A stretch of DNA of 64,000 bases from Legionella sheltonii (GTDB lineage Bacteria > Pseudomonadota > Gammaproteobacteria > Legionellales > Legionellaceae): NCBI RefSeq assembly GCF_026191355.1, contig NZ_JAPHOQ010000001.1, positions 315,001 to 379,000 of the forward strand, given 5' to 3'. Of this stretch, positions 61,594 to 64,000 are shown piece by piece. Numbering within the stretch: position 1 is the first letter of the stretch; each line of letters begins with the position of its first letter. The notes beneath the pieces are model-generated. The model had not been told where the DNA came from. It did no database searches and saw only the letters and a program-made list of their open reading frames with translations. Both the position numbers and the translations under genes were made by a program.

Positions 61594-64000
61594 ATGCATG
61601 GTGAGGAAGAAGATGAGATACAAGAACCAGTAAAAAAATTAGTTCGAACCAGTGAAAAATTGCTTGCCAAACTTTCAAAATACCTCGACGAACTGGATTC
61701 TGATTCTGAAAAAGAGCATGAACTACATAAAGAATATGAAATAGCGGCTGAAACCATTCTGGAAATCCATTGTGAGCAAATAGTAACAGACGCGAGCCAA
61801 GTTCTAATTAGATTATTAGAAAACTATATAAACAAAATAAATACACATCTTCTCTCTTCCTCTTTTTTTGAGCAGCCCAATCGTAAAACAGATCTCATTC
61901 TCGCCAAACACTGCTTAAAGTTATTAAATCCTGATCTTGCTACGGGGCGTATGGGTGATGCCGCGATTTATCATTTACTGAAATATCTAAACTTACATCC
62001 TGAGAAGTTGGATATGAAACAGGGCGCTGCACAAATACTATGTGCCTTTTTTTCTTTGTACAGGCACTATACTGATGGTCTCTCTGAAGAGCTGAGCAAG
62101 CAATTACAAGTTCACAATCTCTGGGATGCTATTACTTATGGGGATTGGGTGGCCCCTTTACTGGTTGACATGAGTTATAGCACTGGTGATGCCAGAAAAA
62201 GTAGTTTTGAAAAATTATCCGCCGTTCAAAGCTGGATGCCTGAGAATACGTCCTCATTTCAGCAATTATTTACCCTAAACGCCCAGGCCGGACTAAAAAG
62301 AAAATGGATGAATAGTGAAGACAGAAGGAGCCTGATATCTGGGCTGGGGCAATTGACAGCCTGGATTTCTCCCGCATCGAAAGAAGAAATTGTGGAGAAC
62401 CTGGCCTTTCTTTTGGCACATGATAATTATGAACTGGCATACCCAATCTCACAAACCATAAATAAATTTATGGAGGGTAGGATTTTCTATAAACCCATTG
62501 ATTTTTGTATTAGTGCTTTACTCAATCACAGAGACTTCCTGCAAAAGCTCGGATCAAGAACAGGTGCATTTAATATACTTAATGATATTAATAGGTATAG
62601 TGAGCTCGCTTCCCCCGATTGCCAATCGATGTTGATGGCATCTCTTAGCCAAGAATTTTTACAGGTATCTGATGTTGCACTAAGTGGCCTTCTTTGCAAG
62701 TCGTTCAACCAATTACACGTACCCCTACCCCCAGACATACAAGACGATGTGCTTGCAAAAATAGTCCGCTTGTTACGTTATCATAAAGATCGCTCGCCCC
62801 CGCGTAGTCATTTTAATGATTTTTGCGATACGTTCATCAAATTCGGCGACAATATGACTCGCACCTCACGGGAAAACCTATGCTATGACTTATTTAAGAG
62901 TTTTATCCGTTATCATGGTTGGGAAACTATTTCAAAACCGGTTAACGAACATTTTTCTAAACTCATTGAAATGATGTCTCCAGAGAAACAAAAACAACTT
63001 ATTGAACATGCACGTTCTCAAATGATTGTTGAATCCGTACCCGATCTATTTGATACACGCAAGACTTTTTTAGAGTGGAATAGTCAGGCAATGATTAATT
63101 CGATAACCATTATCGCGGCCTTAATGGGTACTGTTACTGAGAAAATGGAAATGCATACCCGATTTTTTGATGATCTCATGGTTCTTGTGATGGATAAGGA
63201 GCAAGATTATGAGACTATCTCAACAGCAACAAAAACACTGAATCACTTGCATTGGCATTTATCTGATGAATACAAAATCAAAGCGATTCAAGATTTGTTT
63301 GATTTAATTAATCAAAAGGCAAAATATTATCACCGAAGCAAGAAGCCTTTTGCTTTAAAACTGATAGCGCATCTCTCCGCGGGCTTAGACGAGGCCACCT
63401 GTGAGGCTGTAAATGATGGATTGCTTGCTCTTATTCATAAAAAAGGAGCTCCCGGCCTGAAATGCGATGCTATTGCAGCACTTATAAAACTACAAGCGAT
63501 GCTCAACCCCCAAAAACGTACCGCTGTTGCTGAATCCCTAATTACTTACTTAAAAAATCCCCAAAAAAAGAAAATAGTCAAAGTAAGCATTATCAACTTC
63601 ATTAAGGAAGAGCAAAAAAGAAATCCGCTGCCTGTCTATGAAACGGTGGTTCCCATTCTTATTGACGTTATTCAATTAAAAACCAAACATCGTAATTTTC
63701 AAATTGCTGCCTGTCGGGCCTTGTGTCAATTTAGCACGACACAAAAATCCGAATTAAAGCGAAGTATTACCTCTGCTTTAATTGATACAATAAAGAACAC
63801 TACCGATACGGATCTTTGGCAAGCGCTCTACCAATCCATCGTTGCGCTACAGGATTGGCTAGCGCCCGAACAAAAAACTAAATTTATGTTTGATTTAATT
63901 GAAACCATACCAAACACTAAAAAAAATGACCAGGCTCAGCTTATTAAAGCACTTTTTACCTTAAGAGACTGGTTGCCTGCTGAACAGCAATTGCCAGTAC
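61594..64000 (+). CDS. Large HEAT-like helical protein, 3' end outside window; candidate effector
   Basis: An open frame of 802 codons that runs off the window end. ATG 61594 lies 9 nt after GAGGAG (61579-61584); earlier in-frame ATGs (61555, 61561) have no Shine-Dalgarno and the frame is closed by TAG at 61543. It is hydrophilic, helical, without signal peptide. The C-terminal part shows units of about 38 residues with related turns: LQAMLNPQKRTAVAESL, CQFSTTQKSELKRSI, LQDWLAPEQKTKFMFDL and LRDWLPAEQQ. These look like HEAT-type repeats. Large eukaryote-like helical-repeat proteins are frequent among Dot/Icm effectors, but the C-terminus is not visible. Confidence 0.78.
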   Translation, partial: MHGEEEDEIQEPVKKLVRTSEKLLAKLSKYLDELDSDSEKEHELHKEYEIAAETILEIHCEQIVTDASQVLIRLLENYINKINTHLLSSSFFEQPNRKTDLILAKHCLKLLNPDLATGRMGDAAIYHLLKYLNLHPEKLDMKQGAAQILCAFFSLYRHYTDGLSEELSKQLQVHNLWDAITYGDWVAPLLVDMSYSTGDARKSSFEKLSAVQSWMPENTSSFQQLFTLNAQAGLKRKWMNSEDRRSLISGLGQLTAWISPASKEEIVENLAFLLAHDNYELAYPISQTINKFMEGRIFYKPIDFCISALLNHRDFLQKLGSRTGAFNILNDINRYSELASPDCQSMLMASLSQEFLQVSDVALSGLLCKSFNQLHVPLPPDIQDDVLAKIVRLLRYHKDRSPPRSHFNDFCDTFIKFGDNMTRTSRENLCYDLFKSFIRYHGWETISKPVNEHFSKLIEMMSPEKQKQLIEHARSQMIVESVPDLFDTRKTFLEWNSQAMINSITIIAALMGTVTEKMEMHTRFFDDLMVLVMDKEQDYETISTATKTLNHLHWHLSDEYKIKAIQDLFDLINQKAKYYHRSKKPFALKLIAHLSAGLDEATCEAVNDGLLALIHKKGAPGLKCDAIAALIKLQAMLNPQKRTAVAESLITYLKNPQKKKIVKVSIINFIKEEQKRNPLPVYETVVPILIDVIQLKTKHRNFQIAACRALCQFSTTQKSELKRSITSALIDTIKNTTDTDLWQALYQSIVALQDWLAPEQKTKFMFDLIETIPNTKKNDQAQLIKALFTLRDWLPAEQQLPV

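Noticed and set aside
61482..61757. Minus-strand frames at the start of the truncated gene (also 62270-62738)
   Set aside because: They are antisense to a continuous 802-codon plus-strand frame with a good ribosome binding site.

Overview
The window is a low-GC gammaproteobacterial chromosome segment. I read it as Legionella or a very close relative. The reasons are the gene content and order, an apparent very-long-chain fatty acid (VLCFA) lipid A cluster, REP-like intergenic palindromes, and large helical proteins whose acidic C-termini look like Dot/Icm (type IV) secretion signals. The species cannot be fixed from the sequence alone.

Layout. (1) 1-3689: the 3' half of a 23S rRNA, 5S rRNA, tRNA-Thr(TGT), tRNA-Tyr(GTA), tRNA-Gly(TCC), tRNA-Thr(GGT), the first tuf gene and tRNA-Trp(CCA). 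(2) 3704-15521: secE-nusG, rplKAJL with an L10-type leader, rpoB and rpoC. (3) 15549-33372: one co-directional run of the str (rpsL-rpsG-fusA-tuf), S10, spc and alpha operons, ending at a strong intrinsic terminator. The str and S10 parts are joined with only 5 nt between tuf and rpsJ. (4) 33473-37814: a cupin gene, ssb, a MerR-QueF fusion gene, a second cupin and a YajR-type MFS transporter. (5) 38055-43672: fabL-like, acpXL-like, a double-hotdog dehydratase, two FabF-like ketosynthases (one without the catalytic Cys) and an LpxL/LpxXL-type acyltransferase; I infer synthesis and transfer of the C26-C28 acyl chain of lipid A. (6) 43662-50359: two large effector-like proteins on the minus strand flanking dapF and a 42-residue LptM lipoprotein. 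(7) 50581-55299: carboxylesterase-ratA-rnfH, bamE, fur, a membrane class III adenylate cyclase and an MBL-fold hydrolase. (8) 55503-61268: a tripartite RND efflux operon. (9) 61594 to the window end: a truncated, HEAT-like, effector-like gene.

The most striking object is the 416-residue protein at 34757-36007. It joins a MerR-family DNA-binding domain to an apparently complete QueF (preQ0 reductase of queuosine synthesis). It is read from a promoter of exact MerR architecture (TTGACT, 19-bp spacer carrying a dyad, TACAAT). An in-frame ATG behind a GGAG sequence at the domain junction could also yield a separate QueF. The arrangement suggests a self-regulating enzyme-repressor or activator for queuosine precursor metabolism. 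Second in interest is the VLCFA cluster, in which an active ketosynthase is paired with a Cys-to-His homologue resembling a chain-length factor.
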